Source of the DNA: DAISJD01 sp036821645
Lineage (GTDB): Bacteria; Pseudomonadota; Alphaproteobacteria; ATCC43930; CGMCC-115725
Assembly (NCBI GenBank): GCA_036821645.1
Contig: DAISJD010000079.1
Location: 1 to 14,900, forward strand
DNA: 14,900 bases
Reading direction: 5' to 3'
Below the pieces are notes generated by a model. The model ran no database searches. It was not told the origin of the DNA and saw nothing but the letters and a program-made list of their open reading frames with translations. The translations under genes and the position numbers were made by a program. Below, in pieces: positions 1-7,629 of this stretch (its first letter is position 1; every line of letters starts with the position of its first letter).

Positions 1-418
1 CCCCAGGAGGCGCACATTAAAGCATGCAGAGATCCCGCCCGAAATTCCCTTGACCCCTGCGCCGGAGACCAGCCCCCCGCCCCATCCTTAACCCATGGCC
101 GACACGGGGGGGCGTCCCCCTGCCGCCCTTTCGGCATGACTGCACCGCAATAAATCGGCGGCGGTTTTCACGCAGAATCAATCGGAAATCTTGTGCAGCG
201 CATAACAGATTGGAAACACGGTTAATCATACTTTAGAATGTTATCATCATTAATTTTATCAATGAATTTCTTGTAAAATTGTTGGTAAATGAAGAGAGAA
301 ACACAATTTTTCCCGTTTTATTTTTTAACCTTTCTTAATTTCATAAAGCAAAAATAAATTTATGAAGCGCAGATTGCCGATCATCGTTTTTTCTTTAAAT
401 TAAAAGGACGCGAAAATC
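1..418. other. Intergenic leader, AT-rich in its right half
   Basis: I see no convincing gene in this stretch. Positions 1-150 are GC-rich and contain a short G-run/C-run inverted repeat at about 106-120, with no T-tract after it. From about 220 to 405 the base composition becomes strikingly AT-rich with many A and T runs, unlike the rest of the window, as expected of a long promoter and 5' leader for the chemoreceptor gene at 419. A short open frame on the minus strand (17-229) has no recognisable content and is probably chance. Confidence 0.6.
355..383 (+). promoter_or_regulatory. Possible sigma-28 (flagellar) type promoter for the chemoreceptor
   Basis: TAAA at 355-358 and GCCGATCA at 376-383 resemble the sigma-28 elements TAAA and GCCGATAA (7 of 8 in the second box). 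The 17-base gap is longer than the usual 15, so the match is imperfect. The location 36 bases before a chemoreceptor start fits, because such genes are often in the flagellar regulon. Many alphaproteobacteria lack FliA, so this is tentative. Confidence 0.25.
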
Positions 419-1921
419 ATGTTTTCATTTCTCTTCGGCAACACAAAATCTGCAACGATTGCCGCACTCGATAAATCCCAGGCGATTATTGAATTTAAAC
501 CGGACGGTACGATTATCACGGCCAACGAGAATTTCTTGAAGGCGATGGGTTATAGCCTCGCGGAAATTCAAGGCCGCCATCACAGCCTGTTCGTCGACCC
601 CGCCTATCGCGACAGTCCGGCCTATCGGGAGTTCTGGGCCAAACTCAATCGCGGGGAATTTCAGGCCGCCCAATATAAGCGCATCGGCAAGGGTGGGCGC
701 GAGGTCTGGATCGAGGCGTCCTACAACCCGGTCCTGGACCGGTTCGGCAAAGTCTGCAAAGTCGTGAAATTCGCAACGGAGATCACCCAGGAAAAGGCGA
801 CATTAGCCGATCTATTGGGCAAGGTCGAGGCGATGAGCCGGTCCCAGGCCATGATCGAATTCAATCTCGACGGCACGATCATCACCGCCAACGAGAATTT
901 CTTGAAGACGATGGGCTATAGTCTCGCCGACATTCAAGGCCGCCATCACAGCATGTTCGTCGAACCCGCCTATCGCGACAGTGCGGCCTATCGGGAGTTC
1001 TGGGCCAAGCTCAAGCGCGGGGAATTTCAGGCCGCCCAATATAAACGCATCGGCAAAGGCGGGCGCGAAGTCTGGATCGAGGCGTCATACAATCCCGTAC
1101 TGGATCTCAACGGCAAACCCTGCAAAGTCGTGAAATTCGCAACCGATCTCACCCCGCGCAAACGGGAAAATCTGAAACTGGCCGACGGGTTCGAACGCGA
1201 CGTTCAATCCCTGGTCCAGACCGTCGCCGCATCTGCCGATCAAATGCAGACGACCGCCCAATCGCTCGCGGCGGCGGCGGAACAGACCGACAATCAAGCG
1301 ACCAGCGTGTCGGCGGCATCGGAACAGCTCGCCGCCTCGGTCAATGAAATCGCCCGTCAGATCACGACGGCCAATTCCGTGATCGGCACCGCCGTCGCCC
1401 GCGCCCAGGCGTCGGAAACCATGGTCGGCGATCTGGTCCTCGCCGCCGGCAAGGTTGGGGCCGTGACGCGGATCATCAATGAAATCGCCAGTCAAACCAA
1501 CCTCTTGGCCTTGAATGCCACGATCGAGGCGGCACGCGCCGGCGATGCGGGCAAGGGCTTTGCCGTGGTCGCAAGCGAGGTGAAATCGCTCGCCAACCAA
1601 ACCGCCAAGGCGACCGAAGAAATCGAACAACAGATCGCCAGCATCCAACAGGTCAGCCAATCGACCGCGACCGCCATTGCCGAAATCGCCAAGATCATCG
1701 CTCAGGTCAGCGAGATCAGCACCTCGATTTCCAGTGCCGTCGAAGAACAATCGGCCGCAACCCGCGAAGTCTCGGAAAACATCAACGGCGTCACCCGTGC
1801 GGCCAGCGAGACCGGGCGCACCTCGGTCGATGTCTTGACCGTCGCCCAATCCCTGTCCCGGCAATCGGGCACGCTCCAGGATCGGGTGACGCAGTTCCTC
1901 GCCAATGTGCGCGCCATGTAG
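419..1921 (+). CDS. Soluble methyl-accepting chemotaxis protein with two PAS domains
   Basis: A cytoplasmic chemoreceptor (500 aa) expected to control the CheA kinase through CheW. Two PAS sensor domains occupy about residues 20-120 and 142-242. Each begins SQA(I/M)IEF and contains GRHHS(L/M)FV and GKGGREVWIEASYNP. The MCP signalling coiled coil follows (about 255-500), with the canonical hairpin tip near residues 355-388 (EIASQTNLLALNATIEAARA, then GKGFAVVASEV). No hydrophobic membrane segment is visible, so it is soluble, with the PAS-PAS-MCP order of BdlA-type receptors. PAS domains of such receptors may hold heme or FAD, and the ligand here cannot be read from sequence. No C-terminal CheR-binding pentapeptide is seen. 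The ATG at 419 has AAGGA at 404-408. The two PAS copies are almost the same at DNA level. Confidence 0.93.
   Translation: MFSFLFGNTKSATIAALDKSQAIIEFKPDGTIITANENFLKAMGYSLAEIQGRHHSLFVDPAYRDSPAYREFWAKLNRGEFQAAQYKRIGKGGREVWIEASYNPVLDRFGKVCKVVKFATEITQEKATLADLLGKVEAMSRSQAMIEFNLDGTIITANENFLKTMGYSLADIQGRHHSMFVEPAYRDSAAYREFWAKLKRGEFQAAQYKRIGKGGREVWIEASYNPVLDLNGKPCKVVKFATDLTPRKRENLKLADGFERDVQSLVQTVAASADQMQTTAQSLAAAAEQTDNQATSVSAASEQLAASVNEIARQITTANSVIGTAVARAQASETMVGDLVLAAGKVGAVTRIINEIASQTNLLALNATIEAARAGDAGKGFAVVASEVKSLANQTAKATEEIEQQIASIQQVSQSTATAIAEIAKIIAQVSEISTSISSAVEEQSAATREVSENINGVTRAASETGRTSVDVLTVAQSLSRQSGTLQDRVTQFLANVRAM
476..1144 (+). repeat. Tandem intragenic repeat encoding the two PAS domains (period 366 bp)
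   Basis: Bases 476-778 recur at 842-1144, exactly 366 bp (122 codons) later. Counted by eye, 89 of 101 encoded residues are identical. Much of the DNA is identical too, including synonymous positions, for example most of 565-720 against 931-1086. This points to a recent duplication or to gene conversion keeping the copies alike. Confidence 0.9.
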
Positions 1922-2032
1922 CCCGCCTCTTTCGCCACCCTCTGCACGCCCCCCCCTGGATCTACCCTCGCCATCCCGCCGATCCTCCGTTATAAGCACG
2001 GGACAGGCAATGCAGCGTTCAGGGGGGCCAGA

Positions 2033-3937
2033 ATGGTTGATACCGTCACGCCGGAGACCCAAGAAGACACGGTCCGCCTGCCCCATGGCAGTCTGATCAC
2101 CCTTGGCCTCGGGGCCTTGGGCGTCGTCTTCGGCGATATCGGCACCAGCCCCCTCTATGCGTTCAAGGCGGCCCTCGATGTCTCGGGCACAGCCGATCCG
2201 GGCGGCATCCTCGGCATGTTGTCCCTGATCTTCTGGACCCTGATCCTCACCACCTCGATCAAATATGTCGCCTTCGTCATGCAAGTCGACAATGACGGCG
2301 AAGGCGGTATCCTTGCCCTTATGTCGCTGCTCGGCGTGAAACGCGGCGAACGGATCGTGGTGATCACGATCGGTCTGTTCGGGGCCGCCCTCCTCTATGG
2401 CGACGGGGCCATCACGCCCGCCATTTCGGTCTTGAGTGCGCTTGAAGGCTTGAAGTTGCCCTTTCCGGCGATCGCCCCCTTCATCGTACCGATCGCCGTG
2501 GCGATTTTGATCGCCCTCTTCGCGATCCAATCCCAAGGTACGGATCGGATCGGGCGCTTGTTCGGGCCGATCATGGGCCTGTGGTTCCTGACCCTCGCCC
2601 TTATGGGGGTGTACGGCATCACGCTCTACCCGGCGGTTCTGGCAGGGTTCAGCCCGCTTTACGGGCTCGATTATCTGGTCCATCACGGGATGAAGGGGTT
2701 TTTGGCACTGGGTGCCGTCTTTCTCTGCGCCACCGGGGCCGAGGCCCTTTATGCCGATATGGGCCATTTCGGGGCCCGGCCGATCAGGCTTGCCTGGTGG
2801 GCCGTCGTTCTGCCCGCCTTGATGTTGAATTATGCCGGGATGGCCGCCTTGGCCCTGTCCGGCGGGGTGCCGCCGGGGGAAAACCCATTCTTCATCCTGT
2901 GCCCCGATTTCCTGCGCATCCCCCTTGTCCTTTTGGCGACCGCCGCCACCATCATCGCCAGTCAGGCGATTATCAGCGGGGTCTTTTCCATGACCCGCCA
3001 AGCGATCCAACTGGGCTGGTGCCCGCGCCTCGTCATCACCCAGACATCGGCCCACGGCTATGGTCAAATCTATGTCGGGGTCGTGAATTGGTCGCTCATG
3101 ATCCTGACCTTATTGCTGACCGTCGGGTTCGGTACATCGGACAATCTCGCCGCCGCCTACGGTATTGCGGTGGTCTTGACCATGGTCCTGACCACCGGCC
3201 TGTTGTTTTTGGCGATGCGGGAAATCTGGCATTGGTCCTTGTGGAAGGCGGGCCTGGCCGCGGGTGTGTTTCTCGTCATCGATCTCGGCTTTACCGCCGC
3301 CAATCTGGCCAAGATCGTCGATGGCGGGTGGGTTCCGCTATTGACCGGGTTCATCATTTACGGCCTGATGCAGATCTGGCACCGGGGCAGCACCGCCGTC
3401 ATGGCCAAGTTGAAGTCCCAGACCATGCCGGTCGAAGCCTTTCTGGATCGGATCAAGGCCGATCATATCCCGCGCGTGCCGGGGACGGCGGTTTTTCTGA
3501 CCAAAACCACCGAACAGACCCCGCCGCTGTTGCTGTGGCATGTCCGCCATAATCGCGCCCTGCATCGTCAAATCGTCGCCGTCACGATCCGCATCGCCCC
3601 GGTTCCCTGGATCCCGGTCAAGAACCGTCAGACGGTCGAAAATTTGGGCGAGAATTTCTGGCGCATTTCAGCCCGGTACGGGTTTATGGAACGGCTCGAC
3701 ATTCCTCGATTGCTGGCCAGTGCGCGCAACCCCGATTGTCGCCTGGATTTGCGCGATACGGTCTATTATGTCGGTCATGAAACGATTTTGAGCCGTCCGG
3801 CCAGCCTGCGAAACCGCATGCCGACCTGGCAGGTCAAGATCTATGCCGCCATGGAACGCAATGCCGCCCATGTCAGCGATTTCTTCAACCTGCCCCGCGA
3901 CAAGGTCGTCGAAATCGGCCGTCAGATCGAAATTTGA
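2033..3937 (+). CDS. kup: KUP-family potassium uptake protein
   Basis: Low-affinity K+ uptake permease of the inner membrane (KUP/HAK/KT family), thought to work by proton symport. The protein is 634 aa, the usual full length. The signature GDIGTSPLYAF sits at residues 34-44 in the first membrane segment, followed by about twelve hydrophobic segments up to roughly residue 450. A hydrophilic cytoplasmic C-terminal domain follows, ending in the family-typical FFNLPRDKVVEIGRQIEI. The ATG at 2033 has AGGGGG at 2021-2026. A TATAAG at 1991-1996 could be a -10 element, but no good -35 is visible. The stop codon overlaps the next gene's likely start. I see no truncation or missing motif. Confidence 0.96.
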   Translation: MVDTVTPETQEDTVRLPHGSLITLGLGALGVVFGDIGTSPLYAFKAALDVSGTADPGGILGMLSLIFWTLILTTSIKYVAFVMQVDNDGEGGILALMSLLGVKRGERIVVITIGLFGAALLYGDGAITPAISVLSALEGLKLPFPAIAPFIVPIAVAILIALFAIQSQGTDRIGRLFGPIMGLWFLTLALMGVYGITLYPAVLAGFSPLYGLDYLVHHGMKGFLALGAVFLCATGAEALYADMGHFGARPIRLAWWAVVLPALMLNYAGMAALALSGGVPPGENPFFILCPDFLRIPLVLLATAATIIASQAIISGVFSMTRQAIQLGWCPRLVITQTSAHGYGQIYVGVVNWSLMILTLLLTVGFGTSDNLAAAYGIAVVLTMVLTTGLLFLAMREIWHWSLWKAGLAAGVFLVIDLGFTAANLAKIVDGGWVPLLTGFIIYGLMQIWHRGSTAVMAKLKSQTMPVEAFLDRIKADHIPRVPGTAVFLTKTTEQTPPLLLWHVRHNRALHRQIVAVTIRIAPVPWIPVKNRQTVENLGENFWRISARYGFMERLDIPRLLASARNPDCRLDLRDTVYYVGHETILSRPASLRNRMPTWQVKIYAAMERNAAHVSDFFNLPRDKVVEIGRQIEI

Positions 3938-4845
3938 CCAACGTGCCGCCCCTGTTGCCCCGGCGCTTGCCGTCGCTTGCGGCCCTACGCAGTTTCGAGG
4001 CGGCCGGTCGCCATCACAGCTTTAAGCACGCAGCCGCAGAACTCGCCCTGACGCCCAGTGCGATCAGCCATCAGATCCAGCGGCTCGAAGCGGATTTGGG
4101 TCTGCGCCTGTTTCAACGCGGCACCCGCTCGATCCCCCTCCCCCCCGCCGGTGCCGCCTATCACAGAGCGATCGCAGCGGCTTTCGATACGATCGCAGTG
4201 GCGACCCGCGCCTGTACTGCCACCATCGAACGCCCTGCAGTATATCTGGCGCTCCTCGCCTCCTTCGCCAGCCACTGGCTCGCCCCGCGCCTCGGCCAGT
4301 TTCAGGCCCGGCATCCAACCCTCGATCTGCGGCTCCTCACCGGGGTCGCGATCCAACCATTCGGCCCAGAGGGTCCCGATCTCGCCATCCGCTACGGCAA
4401 CGGCCACTGGCAGGATGGGACCGCCCGCCTCTTGTTCAAAGAATATCTGGCCCCCGTCATGGCTCCCGCCCTCAAGGCATCGGGGCCCCCCCTGCACGGG
4501 GTTCGCGACCTGCGGCACTATCGGCTGCTGGCCTCGTCCGGGCTCTTGCAGGAATGGGCCCCCTGGGCCGACCGGCACGGCCTGTCGCTGGCGGGCATCC
4601 CCCTCATCAATCTGCATGATTACAATATCGCGATCGAGGCGGCCCTGGCCGGGCACGGCATCGCCATGGGGCGCACCCGGCTCATCGCCCCCCTGTTGGA
4701 TCAAGGGCGGCTCGTTACGGTTTTGAGCGACCCCGAACCCTTCGATCCCATCGGCCATTGGCTGGTGGTTCCGCCGGGGCGGTCGCACCCGGCAACGGAA
4801 ATCCTGATCGATTGGCTGTTGGCCGAGGCGCGGATAGATGACTGA
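3934..4845 (+). CDS. LysR-family regulator, GcvA-like
   Basis: LysR-type transcriptional regulator (303 aa from TTG 3934). The N-terminal winged helix-turn-helix spans about residues 13-72 (LRSFEAAGRHHSFKHAAAEL, then LTPSAISHQIQRLE), the pattern seen in GcvA/DsdC-type regulators. The effector-binding domain fills roughly residues 95-300. The TTG overlaps the kup stop codon as TTGA, which would allow translational coupling, but no Shine-Dalgarno sequence is visible. GTG at 3943, nine bases on, is an equally reasonable start. The target is unknown. The class V PLP enzyme and SDR genes 78 bp downstream are candidates by position only. Confidence 0.9.
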   Translation: MTNVPPLLPRRLPSLAALRSFEAAGRHHSFKHAAAELALTPSAISHQIQRLEADLGLRLFQRGTRSIPLPPAGAAYHRAIAAAFDTIAVATRACTATIERPAVYLALLASFASHWLAPRLGQFQARHPTLDLRLLTGVAIQPFGPEGPDLAIRYGNGHWQDGTARLLFKEYLAPVMAPALKASGPPLHGVRDLRHYRLLASSGLLQEWAPWADRHGLSLAGIPLINLHDYNIAIEAALAGHGIAMGRTRLIAPLLDQGRLVTVLSDPEPFDPIGHWLVVPPGRSHPATEILIDWLLAEARIDD

Positions 4846-4923
4846 AATTCATCTAGCGCCGGAAAATTTGGCGTTCGTCAGGGCCCCCCATCCCCTGGCA
4901 TAGTGGGGCGATGGAGGGATACC

Positions 4924-6111
4924 ATGATCACCCACGATGACGTCACCCGGTTGCGTGCCGATTGTCCCGGCCTGCCGGGGCTTGCCTATTTCAACAATGC
5001 CGGGGTTGGCCTGCCCAGCTGTTCGGTGATGACGGCGATCGCCGACTACCTCGCACAAGAAGCGACGCTCGGCCCGAAACAAGCCGAAACGGCGGCGGCG
5101 GCACAGATCGCCGCCACCCGTGCCGCCGCCGCCCGCCTGATCGGGGCCGATCCGGACGAGATCTTTTTTACCGGCAGTGCGACCGAAGCCTGGGGTCGGG
5201 CCGCCGCCAGCCTGCCGCCCTTCAAACCGGGCGATCGGATTCTGGTCGGACGGCACGAATGGGGCGGCAATCTCGCCACCTTGGAACGCATGGCCGAACG
5301 CACCGGGGCCGACATCGCAATCATCGGCTGCGCCGAAGACGGAACGGTTTCGCCCAAAGCCATGGCCGCCCAAATCGACGATCGGGTCCGGCTCATCGCC
5401 CTGACCTGGTGTCCCGCCAACGGCGGCTTGATCAATCCCGCCGCCGCCATCGGGGCCGTGGCCCGCGCAGCCGATATTCCGTTCTTCATCGATGCGTCCC
5501 AAGCCCTGGGGCAGATTCCAATCGATGTCGTCTCACTCGGATGCGATGTCCTCGCCGCACCGGGCCGCAAATTCCTGCGCGGGCCGCGCGGCACCGGCCT
5601 CCTCTATATCCGCAAGGGGTTTTTGGACCGGCTCGATCCGCCTTGGCGCGATGTTCATGCGGGGCCCGATGGGCGGGCGCTCGCCCCCGGACTCGGCCTC
5701 GAATCCGGCGAACAATCCATCGCCCTGCTCATGGGGCTGAAGGTGGCATTGGATCGCGCACACGATCTTGGGATCGGGCAGATCCGCGCGCATCTAGACA
5801 GTCTTGCAACGGAGATCCGGTCCAGGCTCGCCACGATCGACGGCGTCACCCTGCGCGATCTTGGGACGGAACGGTCCGCCCTCGTCAGCTTCACTCTGGA
5901 CCACGGCCATCATCAGGCGGCCCTCGCCCATCTGGCGCACGATCAGATCGTCATCGGCGGCAATGGTGTGGCCTATACCCCCCACGATATGGCGGCGCGC
6001 GGTCTCGACACGATTCTCCGGGTCAGTCCCCATTGCTATACCGACGATCAGGACATAGATCGCCTGATCGCGTCGCTGAAACGCTATCTCGTCCTTAGCA
6101 CCGCCTCTTGA
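4924..6111 (+). CDS. Class V aminotransferase-fold PLP-dependent enzyme
   Basis: PLP enzyme of the class V aminotransferase / cysteine desulfurase fold (395 aa). The N-terminus YFNNAGVGLPS, the segment FFIDASQALG (Asp190, expected to hold the PLP pyridine nitrogen, and Gln193) and APGRKFLRGPRGTGLLY with Lys216 as the predicted Schiff-base lysine are all present. The fold covers cysteine desulfurases, kynureninase, isopenicillin-N-epimerase-like enzymes and the ergothioneine C-S lyase EgtE. I do not see the conserved mobile-loop cysteine that would mark a desulfurase, so the substrate is unassigned. ATG 4924 is preferred over an in-frame upstream start at 4903 because GGAGGG lies at 4913-4918, five bases before it. 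It is followed after 17 bp by an SDR gene, probably one operon. Confidence 0.88.
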   Translation: MITHDDVTRLRADCPGLPGLAYFNNAGVGLPSCSVMTAIADYLAQEATLGPKQAETAAAAQIAATRAAAARLIGADPDEIFFTGSATEAWGRAAASLPPFKPGDRILVGRHEWGGNLATLERMAERTGADIAIIGCAEDGTVSPKAMAAQIDDRVRLIALTWCPANGGLINPAAAIGAVARAADIPFFIDASQALGQIPIDVVSLGCDVLAAPGRKFLRGPRGTGLLYIRKGFLDRLDPPWRDVHAGPDGRALAPGLGLESGEQSIALLMGLKVALDRAHDLGIGQIRAHLDSLATEIRSRLATIDGVTLRDLGTERSALVSFTLDHGHHQAALAHLAHDQIVIGGNGVAYTPHDMAARGLDTILRVSPHCYTDDQDIDRLIASLKRYLVLSTAS

Positions 6112-6128
6112 TCGGAAGGAAACCAAGC

Positions 6129-6917
6129 ATGGATCTCCACCTCACCGGCAAAACCGCCTTCGTCATGGGGGCCTCGCGCGGTCTTGGCCGGGCCATCGCG
6201 CGGGCACTAGTCCAAGAAGGGGTCACGGTCGCCCTCGTCGCCCGCGACCAAGGGCGGCTCGACACCGTGGCCGCCACCCTCACGGCCGAAGGGCCGGGCC
6301 GGGCCATCGCCTGTGCCGCCGATCTCCATGATTGGGCCGCACTCGATGCCGCCATCACCAAGGCCGGCGACCAATTGGGCGGCATCGATATTCTGGTCAA
6401 TAATTCAGGCGGCCCACCCCCATCCGGCGTCAGCAACGTCGCCCCCGATCTGTGGCGCACGCAGTTCGAGGCCATGGTCCTGTCTCTGATGCGCACCACC
6501 GATCGTCTCATCCCCGCCATGCGCGCCAAGGGGTGGGGCCGCGTACTCACCATCGCGTCCAGCACGGTGGTCGAACCCAATCCGGCGCTGGGCGTGTCCA
6601 ACACCCTGCGCTCCGCCCTGGTCGGCTGGTCCAAAACCTTGGCAGGCGAGGTGGCGCGGGATGGGATTACGGTCAATCTGCTGCTGCCGGGTCGGATCGC
6701 AACCGATCGTCTCGCCGAGTTGGATCAGGCCGCCGCCGATCAAAAAGGCGTCGATCGTGCCACGATTGCCGCAAGCCGGGCCGCCGCCATTCCCGTCGGC
6801 CGTTACGGCACGCCCGAGGAATTCGCCGCCGTGGCCGCCTTCCTTGCCAGTCCTCGCGCCGCCTATGTCACGGGCACGATGCAGCGCATCGATGGCGGGG
6901 CCCTCGTCAGCGTGTGA
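6129..6917 (+). CDS. SDR-family oxidoreductase-like protein lacking the YxxxK pair
   Basis: Rossmann-fold short-chain dehydrogenase-like protein (262 aa). The cofactor-binding turn GASRGLGRAIA lies near the N-terminus. NNSGG at residues 91-95 replaces the usual NNAG, and the end (GTMQRIDGGALVSV) is typical of FabG-like SDRs. The strand carrying the catalytic Ser is present (Ser144-Ser145). At the usual position of Tyr-x-x-x-Lys, however, the sequence reads SNTLR (157-161), so both the Tyr and the Lys are replaced. This matches a known FabG-like SDR subgroup without the normal catalytic tetrad, so it may use a different mechanism or bind cofactor without classical reductase activity. ATG 6129 has GGAAGGA at 6114-6120. 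It forms a unit with the PLP enzyme 17 bp upstream. Confidence 0.88.
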   Translation: MDLHLTGKTAFVMGASRGLGRAIARALVQEGVTVALVARDQGRLDTVAATLTAEGPGRAIACAADLHDWAALDAAITKAGDQLGGIDILVNNSGGPPPSGVSNVAPDLWRTQFEAMVLSLMRTTDRLIPAMRAKGWGRVLTIASSTVVEPNPALGVSNTLRSALVGWSKTLAGEVARDGITVNLLLPGRIATDRLAELDQAAADQKGVDRATIAASRAAAIPVGRYGTPEEFAAVAAFLASPRAAYVTGTMQRIDGGALVSV

Positions 6918-6964
6918 GACGTGCCCGAGGACATGCGCCGAAGAACGAGGCCGCGACCGACGCG

Positions 6965-7357
6965 CTAGGCCCCGCGCCGGGTTGGAAAACGCGATTGGCC
7001 CGTGGCCTCAAGGGCGGCCAAATAGGCCGCCCACCGGGTCTCATACTCTTCGCCCAACGTGTAGAGATAGCGCCAAGAGTAAATGCCCGTATCGTGCAGA
7101 TCGTCGAACAGGATGCGCACGGCATAATTGCCGACCGGCTCCAATTCCAAAATGCCGACCTCCGCCCGTCCCGGTACCAACACGCGCTCGGACGGGCTAT
7201 GGCCCTGCACCTCGGCAGACGGGCTTTCGACCCGCAGATATTCCATGGGCAACTTGAACGTAACGCCATTGTCGAAATCGATGTCGAGGGTTCTTTCCTG
7301 CCGCTTCACCCGGATTTCGACCGGCCAATGGGCCGTGACAAAGGTTTTTTCGCTCAT
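6965..7357 (-). CDS. DUF971 (gamma-butyrobetaine hydroxylase-like N-terminal domain) protein
   Basis: Small protein (130 aa) made of one DUF971/GBBH-like N-terminal domain. That domain appears at the N-terminus of gamma-butyrobetaine hydroxylases and alone in many proteobacteria. Recognisable parts are WPVEIRVKRQERTLDIDFDNG near the start, LPMEYLRVESPSAEVQGH, and GNYAVRILFDDLHDTGIYSW near the end. No oxygenase domain is attached. The role is unknown; an Fe-S or metal-protein connection has been suggested for the domain but cannot be tested here. Its ATG overlaps the stop of the upstream Trm112-like gene as ATGA, so the two are very probably co-translated. It is the last gene of the cluster and converges on the SDR gene 47 bp away. 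I see no clear terminator between them. Confidence 0.9.
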   Translation of the reverse strand: MSEKTFVTAHWPVEIRVKRQERTLDIDFDNGVTFKLPMEYLRVESPSAEVQGHSPSERVLVPGRAEVGILELEPVGNYAVRILFDDLHDTGIYSWRYLYTLGEEYETRWAAYLAALEATGQSRFPTRRGA

Positions 7358-7560
7358 TGTCCGATCCCCGACCCATCATCGATCCGCCGCGCCTCGTCGA
7401 TCAGCATGATCGGAATCCCATCGCGGATCGGATAGGCAAGGCCCGCCTGATCGCTGACCAGTTCGCTCCGCGCACGGTCGAGCCGCAAGGGTGCCTTGGT
7501 CAAGGGACAGACCAGCATCTCAAGCATCTTCGGATCAAACGGGGATGTCGGTTCTGCCAT
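7354..7560 (-). CDS. Trm112-family protein (YcaR-like)
   Basis: Very small protein (68 aa) of the Trm112/UPF0434 family. The diagnostic stretch LAYPIRDGIPIMLIDEARRI fills its C-terminal half, after KMLEMLVCPLTKAPLRLD. In eukaryotes and archaea, Trm112 is an activating subunit of several methyltransferases; the bacterial role is little known. The zinc-ribbon cysteines are mostly gone (a single Cys in VCPLT), as is common in alphaproteobacterial members. ATG 7560 is chosen because AAGGA lies eight bases upstream (7569-7573, complement) and the N-terminus then matches the family. An in-frame ATG at 7611 would add 17 unlike residues. The stop overlaps the DUF971 gene (ATGA). Confidence 0.88.
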   Translation of the reverse strand: MAEPTSPFDPKMLEMLVCPLTKAPLRLDRARSELVSDQAGLAYPIRDGIPIMLIDEARRIDDGSGIGQ

Positions 7561-7629
7561 TTTTCCTGTCCTTCTACACACGGGTGGGGGGAGTACCAGC
7601 GCGCCCGGCACGGTCCCAAAACCTCATCG

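Noticed and set aside
17..229. A 70-codon minus-strand frame at the left edge
   Set aside because: No recognisable motif or ribosome binding site. Its sequence straddles the GC-rich and AT-rich halves of the leader.
1085..3067. A 660-codon open frame on the minus strand
   Set aside because: It lies opposite the chemoreceptor and kup genes, crosses their intergenic gap, is rich in Gly/Asp/Arg low-complexity sequence and has no recognisable domain. Long antisense frames are expected in such GC-rich DNA.
4850..4923. Short inverted repeats between the LysR and PLP enzyme genes (CGCC/GGCG and CCCC/GGGG)
   Set aside because: Stems of only four pairs without a T-tract are expected by chance in this composition.
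4962..6098. A 378-codon plus-strand open frame inside the PLP enzyme gene
   Set aside because: It is arginine-rich, has no domain and is a shifted frame of a gene with strong motifs.
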